A DNA stretch of 41,393 nt from Planctomycetota bacterium (GCA_021790475.1 JAJYDU010000005.1:1-41393); one strand, 5' to 3'; counted from the stretch's first letter, positions 1-9,144 are shown. Numbers and translations are program-made. Notes: generated by a model from the letters alone, not told the origin.

Positions 1-561
1 ACCGCCAACATTCTTCTGCACGCCTCGGCCGATTCGCTGGTGATTCTTGATGAAGTCGGCCGCGGCACCAGCACGCTGGACGGTCTGGCGCTGGCCTGGG
101 CCATCGCCGAATATCTCGCCGACACCACCCGCTGCCGGGCGCTTTTCGCCACGCATTATCACGAGTTGACCGAGCTGGCCGAAACCACGTCCGTCGTGGT
201 CAATTACAATGTACTGGTGCGCGAATGGGAGGACCAGATTCTTTTCATGCACCGCATCGTACCCGGTCGGGCGGACCGTTCCTACGGCGTGCAGGTGGCG
301 CGCCTCGCCGGCGTGCCGCGCAGCGTGATTCAGCGCGCCCGCCGGCTCATGGAGCAGCTTAGCGTGCACGTGGGCAAAATCCGCCCCCGCGCCGCCGCCA
401 CCGCCGCCGCGGCCCAGAGCAATCTTTTCGATCCGGTCCAGTCCCAGGCGCTCTCCCAGCTGCAATCGTTCGATCCGGACCGCATGTCGCCCATGCAGGC
501 GTGGGAAGCCCTTAAAATGCTCCAGGGAATGCTTGCGGAAAATCCTTCGGAGCGCGTATGA
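1..561 (+). CDS. mutS: DNA mismatch repair protein MutS, C-terminal part (5' end lies outside window)
   Basis: Frame open from base 1; Walker B/signature region [25 protein letters not shown] and [11 protein letters not shown] typical of MutS ATPase domain. Confidence 0.95.
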   Translation, partial: TANILLHASADSLVILDEVGRGTSTLDGLALAWAIAEYLADTTRCRALFATHYHELTELAETTSVVVNYNVLVREWEDQILFMHRIVPGRADRSYGVQVARLAGVPRSVIQRARRLMEQLSVHVGKIRPRAAATAAAAQSNLFDPVQSQALSQLQSFDPDRMSPMQAWEALKMLQGMLAENPSERV

Positions 562-717
562 GAGGCTGATTTTCGCGGGGCGGCGCGGAAGGCGGCGGAC
601 CGCTACTTGAAAATATATATGTACGTGTTTTAATTATATGTGTCCGTTCTTCCCGGCCCGGGCGTGGTTCAATCCCCGCCGCCGCGTCGTCGGGGTATAA
701 CCGGTTCGTTGGCGGGG

Positions 718-3426
718 TTATCGCACTCTCGCGGGCGCCGCCACGGTACAGAGCGTTTCCGGTCCGCCCGGATCGCCGACCGCCGGCTGAAGTTGAACCG
801 TCGCGCGCAGATGAATGTCCGCCGAGGAACTGCCGATCAGCAGTTGCAACTCCCCCGGCGCAAGAACAAACTTCCGTTGCGCCTCATGCCAGTACCATAA
901 GGCCTGTTCCAGAAACGACAGGTGAAAGGAAACGCTTTTGCTTTCCCCGGGCGCCAGCTCCACGCGTTGGAAACCCACCAGTTGTTTGATGGGCCGCTGC
1001 ACCGGCGACTTGGGCGCGGTGATGTAAAATTGCACTACCTCCGCGCCGCGCCGCTGACCAATGTTTTGAATCAGCGCGGTCAAAGTGATGGACCCGCCCG
1101 GACCGAGCGTATCCGAGGAGACTTTCAGATCGCTCATTTGGAACCGGGTGTAACTTAAGCCAAACCCAAAGGGGTAAAGCGGCTTGCCCTCAAAGTACAT
1201 ATAGGTGCGGCCCTTGCGAATGTCGTAGTTGTGGAACGGCGGCAACTGCTCCACCGATTGATACCATGTGCAGCAGGTCTTGCCGCCGGGGTTGTAGTCG
1301 CCGAAAAGCACGTCGGCGATGGCCGTGCCCTGGGCCTGGCCGGCGAAAATCGCCGCCACAATGGCCGGCAGATGCGCCTGTTCCCAATTCACCGCCACAG
1401 TGTTGTTGCTGGAGAGCACCAGTACGGTTTTGGGATTTGCCGCGTAACACGCCTGGATCAATTCGTGCTGAGCGCCGGTAAGTCCGGTGGTTTTTCGGTC
1501 TTGCCCTTCCTGGTCCACGCTCTGATTAACGCCGCAGACCATGATTACCATATCCGCATCCCGGGCGGCGTCTACTGCTTTCCGGAATAACTCTTCTTTT
1601 TTTGGCTCGATAATTCCGCAGCCAGGATGGTAGACGAGTTGAGGCTTGCCCGGTTGCGGAGACGGTGGCGGAGGCGGCGGAGTAAGCTGGAATTGTTCGA
1701 CGTTGAACAGATACAAGCCGTTCCCGGAGAATTTAAAAAATACCTTGTGCTCGCCGGTAACGCCGTGCAGCGGAGCAGAAACATTGGTCCAGTTCTGCCA
1801 GCCGCCGGTTGGAGGAACTTTTAAGGTGGCGGCCAGAGGACCATGGAGACTCTCAAGGCGGACTTCAATGGAGCCGCCCCGGGTTTGGCTGGCGACCCGA
1901 ATGACGATCTCCTTTTTGCCGGTGAAATCCTGCGGTTTGAATTCCAGCCAGGATCCGTTGGTAATGAAGCCGACATAGACGCTTCTTTCGTCGGATGGCG
2001 CGGTTTGAATAGCCCGTTTTCCACCGCCGGAGCGGATAAAACTACCCGCCAATATTTCAGGATAATAAATCTCCGCACCCAAAGCGGCCGCGATCCCCTC
2101 CAGCGGTGAAATTTGCACGGTAGGCTGGCCGCTGTAACCACCGAGATGAAAGCCCGCCAGCGGCCCGATAACCGCAACTTTTTTCAGCGCCGATTTATCC
2201 AGCGGTAAAAAGTTATTATCATTCTTGAGCAGCACCAGGCTTTGCCGCGCCGCTTCCACCGCCAAAGCCCGGTGGGCCGGCGAATCCACCACGTCAAAGG
2301 TTATCCGGTTGTACGCAACCCGCTCCGGCGGATCGAACAGTCCCAGCAGGCAACGCGCCGTCAACAGCCGCGTGACCGCGCGGGAGATATCGGCTTCGCT
2401 GAGAAGTTCCAAATCCACCGCTTTGGCCAGATGCTTTTGGTACGTATCGCCGCAATTCAGATCGCATCCCGCCTGCATGGCCAGCGCTGCCGCCTGATGC
2501 AGCGTCGGTACGTAATGGTGGGGATTGTAAATGTTGTAGACGGCGTCGCAGTCGGAGGTAACGTAGCCGCGGAACCCCCAGCGATCGCGCAACAGACTGG
2601 TGAGCAGAAAGCGATCGGCGCTGCAGGGCACGCCGTTGACGGCGTTGTAAGCGCTCATCACCGTAAATACCCCGGCGTCGGTTACGCAGGCGCGGTAGGC
2701 GCGGGTGTAATATTCCCAGAAGCTTCGTGCATCGACCGAAGCGGATACTTCCATGCGATCATCATCGGTGTTGTTGCAGATGAAATGCTTGGCGCAGGCC
2801 GTGGTTTTCAGGTAGTTCGGATCATTCCCCTGCATGCCAAGAACCACCTGCACCGCCCACGTGCCCGCCAGGCAGGGGTCTTCCCCCGGCGCTTCTTCGC
2901 AGCGGCCCCACCGCGGGTCGCGGTGCAGGTTCAACGTTTGCGGCGAATAATAACTCAGGCCGATATTTTCTTTCTTGTGGTAGGCCCGGGCCTCGTCGGA
3001 AACCGCCGTGTAAACTTTGCGGGCCAACGCGGGATTCCATGAGCAGGCCATCGCCAGCGGCAGCGGAAACGATGTAACCGGCGCCGCCCGCACCAAACCG
3101 TGCAGCGCTTCGCCACTATAATAACTGTAGGCCGGCAGGCCCAACCGTTTGATGGCCGGAGCGCTGATGCCGGTCTGGGCGATCTTTTCCGCCAGCGTCA
3201 TTTGGTCCGCCAGGGCCGCGGCCCGGTTCCAGGCCTTCTTATAAGCCTCCGGGGAAGGACCGATTCGTTGAGCGTCTGACCGCTCCCGCCGGCTATCGGG
3301 ATTGGCGATCGGCATTTGCGCACAGCCGGCCATGGCCAGAACAGCGCCCGCCGCCGCGGCCACGGCGATAAATTCCCGTCGATCCAATGGGGTATTGGCA
3401 TGGTTTTGTTCTTTTCGCCGGGTCAT
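718..3426 (-). CDS. Glycoside hydrolase family 3 protein (beta-glucosidase/beta-xylosidase type) with embedded CBM6-like domain and C-terminal Fn3-like domain; signal peptide
   Basis: TLNLHRDPRWGRCEEAPGEDP, GFRGYVTSDCDAV, KHFICNN, YPFGFGLSYTRF motifs of GH3. Start MTRRKEQ at 3426 has AGGAGTT upstream; DRREFIAVAAAAGAVLAMAGC is a Tat/lipoprotein-like signal. Confidence 0.92.
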   Translation of the reverse strand: MTRRKEQNHANTPLDRREFIAVAAAAGAVLAMAGCAQMPIANPDSRRERSDAQRIGPSPEAYKKAWNRAAALADQMTLAEKIAQTGISAPAIKRLGLPAYSYYSGEALHGLVRAAPVTSFPLPLAMACSWNPALARKVYTAVSDEARAYHKKENIGLSYYSPQTLNLHRDPRWGRCEEAPGEDPCLAGTWAVQVVLGMQGNDPNYLKTTACAKHFICNNTDDDRMEVSASVDARSFWEYYTRAYRACVTDAGVFTVMSAYNAVNGVPCSADRFLLTSLLRDRWGFRGYVTSDCDAVYNIYNPHHYVPTLHQAAALAMQAGCDLNCGDTYQKHLAKAVDLELLSEADISRAVTRLLTARCLLGLFDPPERVAYNRITFDVVDSPAHRALAVEAARQSLVLLKNDNNFLPLDKSALKKVAVIGPLAGFHLGGYSGQPTVQISPLEGIAAALGAEIYYPEILAGSFIRSGGGKRAIQTAPSDERSVYVGFITNGSWLEFKPQDFTGKKEIVIRVASQTRGGSIEVRLESLHGPLAATLKVPPTGGWQNWTNVSAPLHGVTGEHKVFFKFSGNGLYLFNVEQFQLTPPPPPPSPQPGKPQLVYHPGCGIIEPKKEELFRKAVDAARDADMVIMVCGVNQSVDQEGQDRKTTGLTGAQHELIQACYAANPKTVLVLSSNNTVAVNWEQAHLPAIVAAIFAGQAQGTAIADVLFGDYNPGGKTCCTWYQSVEQLPPFHNYDIRKGRTYMYFEGKPLYPFGFGLSYTRFQMSDLKVSSDTLGPGGSITLTALIQNIGQRRGAEVVQFYITAPKSPVQRPIKQLVGFQRVELAPGESKSVSFHLSFLEQALWYWHEAQRKFVLAPGELQLLIGSSSADIHLRATVQLQPAVGDPGGPETLCTVAAPARVR

Positions 3427-3537
3427 GAGAATAACTCCTGAAAAATACTTGGCGCCTCTCCGGATAACCAATGGCCCCCGCATTCTTTCTGGCGGGAGAC
3501 GCACTTCTAAGCGGATTCGAACCAGATTGCCGCGCCG

Positions 3538-4110
3538 TCAACGGCCGCAGCGCACGATTTGCCGATCCGTAACAATCATCTGCATCGGGATATCGTGCGC
3601 CTCGAACGGTATCGTCTCGTCGATCAATTGTTCGTGAAAACACAAGGCGATCCGTAAACCGTGAAAATCGCCCTGCGAAAGAAACCGATCGTAAAAGCCT
3701 TTGCCCCGTCCCACCCGATAGCCACTCCGGTCGAAAGCCATTCCCGGCACGGCCACCAGGTCGATAAGTCCCAGCGATACCACCGTTCCCTGCACGGGTT
3801 CACGAAGAGAGGCGCCCCCCTGGCCGGAGGTGGTGTCCAAGCTTTTGATTTCAACCGGCTCGATCTGCCGCTCCCGCCAGCGTATACGGGGAACGGCGAT
3901 GGATTTCCCATCTTTCCAGGCTTGAATGGCCAGTGTGGAGGTTTCAACTTCGTTTTCCATGGAAAGGAAAAGCATGATCAACTGGGCGTTACGGAACTCC
4001 CGGGTTTCGGCAAGCTTTCGACAGACGGCCAGGGATCGCGTATGCCGCTCGTCGGGAGAAATTTCCGCCAGCAGCGAACGCATCCGGGCACGAATTTGCG
4101 CCTTGTCCAT
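3538..4110 (-). CDS. 5-formyltetrahydrofolate cyclo-ligase family protein
   Basis: LIDLVAVPGMAFDRSGYRVGRGKGFYDRFL signature of the 5-FCL family. Confidence 0.9.
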   Translation of the reverse strand: MDKAQIRARMRSLLAEISPDERHTRSLAVCRKLAETREFRNAQLIMLFLSMENEVETSTLAIQAWKDGKSIAVPRIRWRERQIEPVEIKSLDTTSGQGGASLREPVQGTVVSLGLIDLVAVPGMAFDRSGYRVGRGKGFYDRFLSQGDFHGLRIALCFHEQLIDETIPFEAHDIPMQMIVTDRQIVRCGR

Positions 4111-4177
4111 AAACCATCCTTTATGAACCGAACTTGACTAATCATCCCGAAGCCCGGCCCGGCGTCAAGGCAAAATG

Positions 4178-5566
4178 TCATGAAGGATCACCACCCCCGG
4201 CTTCCATTGCGGAATCCGGCGGCACAGCGGCGGCCGCCGCCGCGGAGCGAATAGCCGCCAGTTTTTCCAGATAGGCGCGAAGAACCGCCTCATGTCCCCG
4301 ATCGGTCGGTTGATAATACCGTTTGTCCACGCCCAGGTATTCCTGGGGAACATACCCTTGTGGAAAATCATGGGCGTATTGGTAGCCGGTATGGCCGAGT
4401 TCGGCCGCGCCGCGATAGTTTGAATCACGCAAATGACGCGGTACGGGTTGGGTTCTTTGTTCGCGCACATCCCGCATGGCCTGGTCAATGGCCACGGTGG
4501 CGGCGTTGCTTTTCGCAGAGCAGGCCAGGTAGGTGACCGCTTGTGCCAACGTCAGCCGGCATTCCGGCAGGCCGACAAATTCGGAAATCTGTACGGCGGC
4601 GGCGGCGAGCACGACGGCCATCGGATCGGCGTTACCGATGTCCTCGGAAGCGCAGATGGCGATTCGCCGGGCGATGAACCGCGGGTCTTCACCGGATGCG
4701 AGCATGCGCGCCAGCCAGTACACGGCGGCGTCGGGATCGCTTCCCCTGATGCTTTTGATCAGGGCGCTGGCGGTATCAAAGTGTTCATCCCCGGTGGGAT
4801 CGTAAACCAGAGCCTTGCTCTGGATCGATTCGCGCGCTGCGTCCAGAGAGATGATGAGCGGCTGACCGGCGGCGGAATCCGGCGCCGACTGGGAAAGCAC
4901 GGCGATTTCCAGGGCCAGCAAGGCGCAACGGGCGTCGCCATCGCAGATTCGCGTCAGGTACTCCATTGCCGCCGGTTCCATTCGCACGCACAAGCCGGGG
5001 AATCCGCGCTGCGGATCATGAATGGCCCGTTCGAGAATTTGCCCGATGTCCTGGGGCGACAACGGTTCAAATTGAAAAATCCGGCTGCGCGAAACCAGGG
5101 GAGCATTGACCGCAAAAAACGGGTTCAGGGTGGTCGCGCCAATGAGCACCACGATTCCCTGTTCCACATCGGAAAGAAGTATATCCTGCTGGCCGCGGTT
5201 GAAACGATGAATTTCGTCAATAAACAGCACGGTTTGCTGGCCGGTGTTCTCAAGCAGCGCCCGGGCGTCGGCCAACAGGTCGCGCACCTCTTTAACGCCG
5301 GCCGCGGCCGCGTGGATCTCAACAAAGCGCCGCCGGGTGGACTGCGCTATGAGCTGGGCGAGAGTTGTTTTGCCTGTTCCGGCCGGACCATAAAAAAGCG
5401 CGCTCAGGAGCCGGTCCGCCTCGATCATTCGTCGCAGCAGTTTTCCCGGTCCCAGGATGTGCTGTTGGCCGACAAATTCTTCCAAAGAGCGGGGGCGCAT
5501 GCGCACCGCCAGAGGCTGTGCGGATTCGAGGCGTTTGAGCCGGCTGGATGCGAAAAGGTCCGGCAC
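4178..5566 (-). CDS. rarA: Replication-associated recombination protein A (MgsA/RarA AAA+ ATPase)
   Basis: RPRSLEEFVGQQHILGPGKLLRRMIE, FYGPAGTGKTTLAQLIA, FIDEIHRFNRGQQD, IGATTLNPFFAVNAPLVSRSRIF. Confidence 0.93.
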   Translation of the reverse strand: MPDLFASSRLKRLESAQPLAVRMRPRSLEEFVGQQHILGPGKLLRRMIEADRLLSALFYGPAGTGKTTLAQLIAQSTRRRFVEIHAAAAGVKEVRDLLADARALLENTGQQTVLFIDEIHRFNRGQQDILLSDVEQGIVVLIGATTLNPFFAVNAPLVSRSRIFQFEPLSPQDIGQILERAIHDPQRGFPGLCVRMEPAAMEYLTRICDGDARCALLALEIAVLSQSAPDSAAGQPLIISLDAARESIQSKALVYDPTGDEHFDTASALIKSIRGSDPDAAVYWLARMLASGEDPRFIARRIAICASEDIGNADPMAVVLAAAAVQISEFVGLPECRLTLAQAVTYLACSAKSNAATVAIDQAMRDVREQRTQPVPRHLRDSNYRGAAELGHTGYQYAHDFPQGYVPQEYLGVDKRYYQPTDRGHEAVLRAYLEKLAAIRSAAAAAAVPPDSAMEAGGGDPS

Positions 5567-5796
5567 TCTACCTCCCGGTTACATCAACACGCCTGCCGGA
5601 GCGGTGCGCCACTTTGCCTGCGGGTACGCACCACCGAGGCGCAGTAAGTCCGGCCGGGGATACGTCTATTTTCCGCGCCCCTTATTGGCTGCATTTCCGG
5701 ATACCACACAATGGAACCCGGCGCACGCGGATTTTTTCGCAGGCGACGCGACACGAAATATTCCGAATCCGCCCGCCGGCGGGGCGATATTCGGCA

Positions 5797-6141
5797 TCAA
5801 GATACCGGCTTGGCGACCACGGAATCGAGGGCTGCTTTGAACTCCTTTTTCGACGTAAGTCCGACAAATCTTCGGGCGATCTGCCCCTTGTTGAAGAGGA
5901 TAATCGTGGGAATGGCGCTGATGTTGAATTTCATGGCCGTGTCACGATTGGAGTCCGTGTCCACCTTACCGACTTTCACGCGGTCTTTGTATTCATCGGC
6001 CAGTTCTTCGATGGTCGGCGCCAGCATGCGGCAGGGACCGCACCATTGGGCCCAAAAATCCACGAGAACAGGCTGTGAACCGTTGAGAACCTCCTGCTGA
6101 AAGTTGGCGTCTGTAATCTGCAAGACATTGTTTCCAGCCAT
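5797..6141 (-). CDS. trxA: Thioredoxin
   Basis: 114 aa; VLVDFWAQWCGPCRMLAPTIEELADEY, ISAIPTIILFNKGQ; AGGAGAA upstream of the start. Confidence 0.95.
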   Translation of the reverse strand: MAGNNVLQITDANFQQEVLNGSQPVLVDFWAQWCGPCRMLAPTIEELADEYKDRVKVGKVDTDSNRDTAMKFNISAIPTIILFNKGQIARRFVGLTSKKEFKAALDSVVAKPVS

Positions 6142-6333
6142 TATTTTCTCCTGTAGGCGACTCGCGGGAGCTTACCCGGCATCCATGAAATGTTAGGAGG
6201 CGATTTCGGGGGTGTCAAACTTGGATGGCGGCGACGAGGGGGTGAGTGGCACGGGGGTGAAACTCACCCGCTCCACTCACCCAAGTCGTCGGCCCAACTG
6301 GGGCCAGCTTTGCAAAAAGAGGCCGCCATCTTC

Positions 6334-6855
6334 TCACATACGCTCCGAACGCGGGTGGCGGCTTATTTCCAGAAGAAATGAAGCGGCCATGGAAACCAGG
6401 GCAATGACGATCAGCGGAATTCGGATCATCGGCGCCAGCGCCATTCGCATCCACCAGGGCGGCGGGACAACAGGCCTGGGATTAACGGGAACCAGGGCGT
6501 CATCAATCAGGCTCTGAACGCTGCGCGGACGAGCCGGCGCCCCGAGCGGCAACACTTGTTCGTTCGGATTGATGATATCAAGTTGGCGATCGGCTAGACG
6601 CCGCATGAGACGGGGATCGGTGGTGGCCGCCTTCAAAAATCTCCGTTGCAGTGCGATTTTTTCATTGACCAACCCGAGCGTGGCCTGAAGATCATTCCGC
6701 TGGCGACGGGCATATTGCATGGCGTTGCAAGCCGGGCCTAAAACAACCACGGCAATAATCAGCAAAGAAGCGAGCAGCATCGCCCAACTTACGACGCCGA
6801 CGCTGAATACCAGCGGCAAGACGATGAATTTTGGAGCATACCGATAACGGCGCAT
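6334..6855 (-). CDS. Hypothetical membrane protein with two hydrophobic segments flanking a charged central region
   Basis: Hydrophobic segments FIVLPLVFSVGVVSWAMLLASLLIIAVVVL and APMIRIPLIVIALVSMAASFLL; start MRRYRYAPKF chosen at 6855 (the ORF track starts at 6924). Confidence 0.55.
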   Translation of the reverse strand: MRRYRYAPKFIVLPLVFSVGVVSWAMLLASLLIIAVVVLGPACNAMQYARRQRNDLQATLGLVNEKIALQRRFLKAATTDPRLMRRLADRQLDIINPNEQVLPLGAPARPRSVQSLIDDALVPVNPRPVVPPPWWMRMALAPMIRIPLIVIALVSMAASFLLEISRHPRSERM

Positions 6856-7180
6856 GCGCAATTCCGTCCCTGGAACAAGGAACCGGCTCCTCAACATTGT
6901 GCCGGGTGGAACGTGGCAATACAAGTATAATCAAGCTTGAAACGTCATACACTCTCCAGATACCAAATGCAGGTATTTTATCGCCAATTATAGCCGGAAA
7001 ACACGTTTGACACCGCTCCGGGTTGTGTTATTATATGTTGCTTGGAAACGAGGTGTTTCGTGCGGACAGATCGTGCAGCTTTCCAATCGCTGCCAGCCAG
7101 GGCGACCGGAGTACCGGCGGCCCGGGTTGTTGTCCGCGCTGCCATTGCCCCGATCGGCGGCAGGATGATCCCGGCCGCAC

Positions 7181-7247
7181 GGTAGGGCGCCCCAATTTCC
7201 CGAAATTTCGTTTTTTTCGCGCCCTGCCGATCTTAGCAGGGTTTTTT
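7181..7247 (+). promoter_or_regulatory. Attenuator-like leader: antiterminator-type stem 7181-7190/7219-7228 mutually exclusive with terminator-type stem 7222-7227/7236-7241 plus T6 tract
   Basis: GGTAGGGCGC pairs with GCGCCCTGCC (one G-U); CCCTGC-CGATCTTA-GCAGGG-TTTTTT overlaps the 3' arm of the first stem. Located about 70 nt upstream of the cimA ATG. Confidence 0.55.
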
Positions 7248-7313
7248 ATTGATGGATTCCATGAATTTCTTGAGAATATAAAGTCCCGATCCATCGGGGC
7301 AGGCGAGGTTTTT

Positions 7314-8918
7314 ATGCCCAAAGTTGAAATATACGATACAACGCTGCGTGACGGCAGCCAGGGAGAGGGAATATCCTTTTCCATCCAGGACAAAATGTTG
7401 ATATGCAAAAAGCTAGATGAATTGGGAGTGGATTTCATTGAAGGCGGCTATCCGCTTTCCAATCCCAAGGACGCGGGTTTTTTCCAGGAAGCCCGTTCCC
7501 TGCAGCTGCGGCAGGCACGGTTGGTCGCGTTTGGCATGACCCGGCGAAAAGGGGTCAAGCCCGACCAGGACGTGGGCCTGAACGCCCTGCGCGACGCGCA
7601 AACACCTTATGTAACAATTGTCGGCAAAACCTGGGATATGCACGCGACCCAGGTGCTGGAAGTATCGCTGCAGGAAAATATCGACATGATCGCCCAAAGC
7701 GTGGCGTATCTGACCAGCCTGGGCCGAAAAGTTATTTACGACGCCGAGCATTTTTTTGACGGCGTCCAGGCCAACCCGGAATATAGCCTGCAAACCATCG
7801 CGGCGGCGGCCGAGGCCGGGGCGGTGCTGGTATGCCTGTGCGATACCAACGGCGGCTCGCTGCCGGAGCGGGTCGCCCAATGGGTTGCGGCGGCGCGCCG
7901 GAAGGTAGCGGCGCCAATCGGCATTCATCCGCACAACGACAGCGGCCTGGCGGTAGCCAACGCCCTGGCAGGAGTGCGGGCGGGAGCCGTGCAGGTGCAG
8001 GGAACCATCAACGGTTTCGGTGAACGGTGCGGCAATGTGGACATCACCACGGTGATCGCCAACCTGCGGCTGAAACTGGGTTATGAATGCCTGCCCCCGG
8101 ATTCGCTGGCGCATTTAACCGAGACCGCCCGCTATGTGTACGAGGTGGCGAATCTGAATCTGGTTAACAACCAGCCTTACGTCGGCACGAGCGCCTTTGC
8201 CCACAAGGGCGGCATGCACGTACATGCGGTGAATAAAATGACCCGCTCCTATGAACACGTGGCGCCGGAAGCGGTCGGCAATACGCGGCGCATCCTGGTT
8301 TCGGAACTTTCCGGCGTTTCCAATATCGCCGCCACGGCGGGCCGAAAGTTCAACATTGAAAAAGACCGGGCGGCGCTCAAGCTGGTGCTCGATCAGGTCA
8401 GCCGGCTCGAAGCGCAGGGCTATCAGTTTGAAGCCGCGGAAGGTTCATTTGAACTGATTTTGCGGCGGCAGATCGGGCGTTACCGGAAATTCTTTGACTT
8501 GCACCATTACCGTTGCGCGGTATCCCGCCAGGAGGGGGGGCAAGTGATTACCAAGGCGACGCTTTCACTGCTGGTGGAAGGCCGGCAGATCAACGCGTTC
8601 GCCGAAGGCGACGGGCCGATCAACGCCTTGGACGCGGCGCTGCGCCAGGCGCTGGCGCCGGCTTATCCGGGCATTGCCAGTCTGCACCTGGTCGATTACA
8701 AGGTGCGGGTGGTTAATGCCACGGCGGAAACGGCCGCGAAGGTCCGGGTGGTGATTGAATTCCGCTCGCCGGAAGGGTTTTTTGGAACCATCGGCGTGTC
8801 GGAAAATATCATCGAGGCAAGCTGGCAGGCCTTGTGCGACGCGGTGGAATATCGGCTGATCCATGAACAGGAAGCCCTTGCCGCCAAGGCAATAGAGCAG
8901 GCGAGCAGGAGAAAGTAG
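7314..8918 (+). CDS. cimA: (R)-citramalate synthase (isopropylmalate synthase superfamily, CimA type)
   Basis: MPKVEIYDTTLRDGSQGEGISFSIQDKMLICKKLDELGVDFIEGGYPLSNPKD, CDTNGGSLPERV, GIHPHNDSGLAVANALAGV, GTINGFGERCGNVD, and a C-terminal LeuA regulatory-type domain. ATG at 7314 preferred over the upstream ORF start at 7023. Confidence 0.88.
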   Translation: MPKVEIYDTTLRDGSQGEGISFSIQDKMLICKKLDELGVDFIEGGYPLSNPKDAGFFQEARSLQLRQARLVAFGMTRRKGVKPDQDVGLNALRDAQTPYVTIVGKTWDMHATQVLEVSLQENIDMIAQSVAYLTSLGRKVIYDAEHFFDGVQANPEYSLQTIAAAAEAGAVLVCLCDTNGGSLPERVAQWVAAARRKVAAPIGIHPHNDSGLAVANALAGVRAGAVQVQGTINGFGERCGNVDITTVIANLRLKLGYECLPPDSLAHLTETARYVYEVANLNLVNNQPYVGTSAFAHKGGMHVHAVNKMTRSYEHVAPEAVGNTRRILVSELSGVSNIAATAGRKFNIEKDRAALKLVLDQVSRLEAQGYQFEAAEGSFELILRRQIGRYRKFFDLHHYRCAVSRQEGGQVITKATLSLLVEGRQINAFAEGDGPINALDAALRQALAPAYPGIASLHLVDYKVRVVNATAETAAKVRVVIEFRSPEGFFGTIGVSENIIEASWQALCDAVEYRLIHEQEALAAKAIEQASRRK

Positions 8919-8982
8919 ACAGTAGAGCAATTGCGGTTGGCCATTATTATTGGCGTAGCTATCGCGAGATAGTTCTCATCAC

Positions 8983-9033
8983 GATCCCGACGTGTCCCGA
9001 TAACTATCGGGGCTGCTTATTGGGGTCGGGATC
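8983..9033. repeat. Nested palindromic element: outer 9-bp inverted repeat GATCCCGAC/GTCGGGATC enclosing CCCGAT-AACT-ATCGGG hairpin
   Basis: 8983-8991 is the exact reverse complement of 9025-9033; inner stem 8996-9001/9006-9011. Confidence 0.75.
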
Positions 9034-9062
9034 TACTTTCTAATTTGGATTCGCCCGCTATC

Positions 9063-9128
9063 CCGACATTGGTAGGGACAGGAGGGCGCCCACCAACCGT
9101 CCGGTGGCAGGCAGGTCGGTAATGTCGG
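9063..9128. repeat. Second nested palindromic element: CCGACATT/AATGTCGG enclosing CCACC-N8-GGTGG
   Basis: 9063-9070 is the exact reverse complement of 9121-9128; inner stem 9090-9094/9103-9107; lies directly upstream of valS. Confidence 0.65.
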
Positions 9129-9144
9129 CGCTAATGAGGACGAT

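Noticed and set aside
609-642. AT-rich tract AAAATATATATGTACGTGTTTTAATTATATGTG
   Set aside because: Probably a promoter or terminator-proximal spacer; no motif could be assigned with confidence.
660-700. tRNA T-arm-like sequence GTGGTTCAATCCCCGCC between mutS and GH3
   Set aside because: The stem around TTCAATC pairs for only two bases and no acceptor, D or anticodon arms can be built.
2242-3042. 266-aa plus-strand ORF opposite the GH3 gene
   Set aside because: Antisense to a well-supported GH3 coding region; composition-driven open frame.
4433-5647. 404-aa plus-strand ORF opposite rarA
   Set aside because: Shadow ORF; rarA on the minus strand has all expected AAA+ motifs.
7130-7250. T-box riboswitch before cimA, or in the valS leader
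   Set aside because: No T-box sequence (TGGNACCGCG) or specifier-loop pattern found in either leader.
7023-7313. N-terminal extension of cimA given by the ORF track
   Set aside because: Homology starts at MPKVEIYDTTLRDGSQGEG (7314) with an AGGCGAGG upstream; the extension covers the terminator-like leader and is not protein-like.
7413-8114. 233-aa minus-strand ORF opposite cimA
   Set aside because: Shadow ORF of cimA with no motif support.
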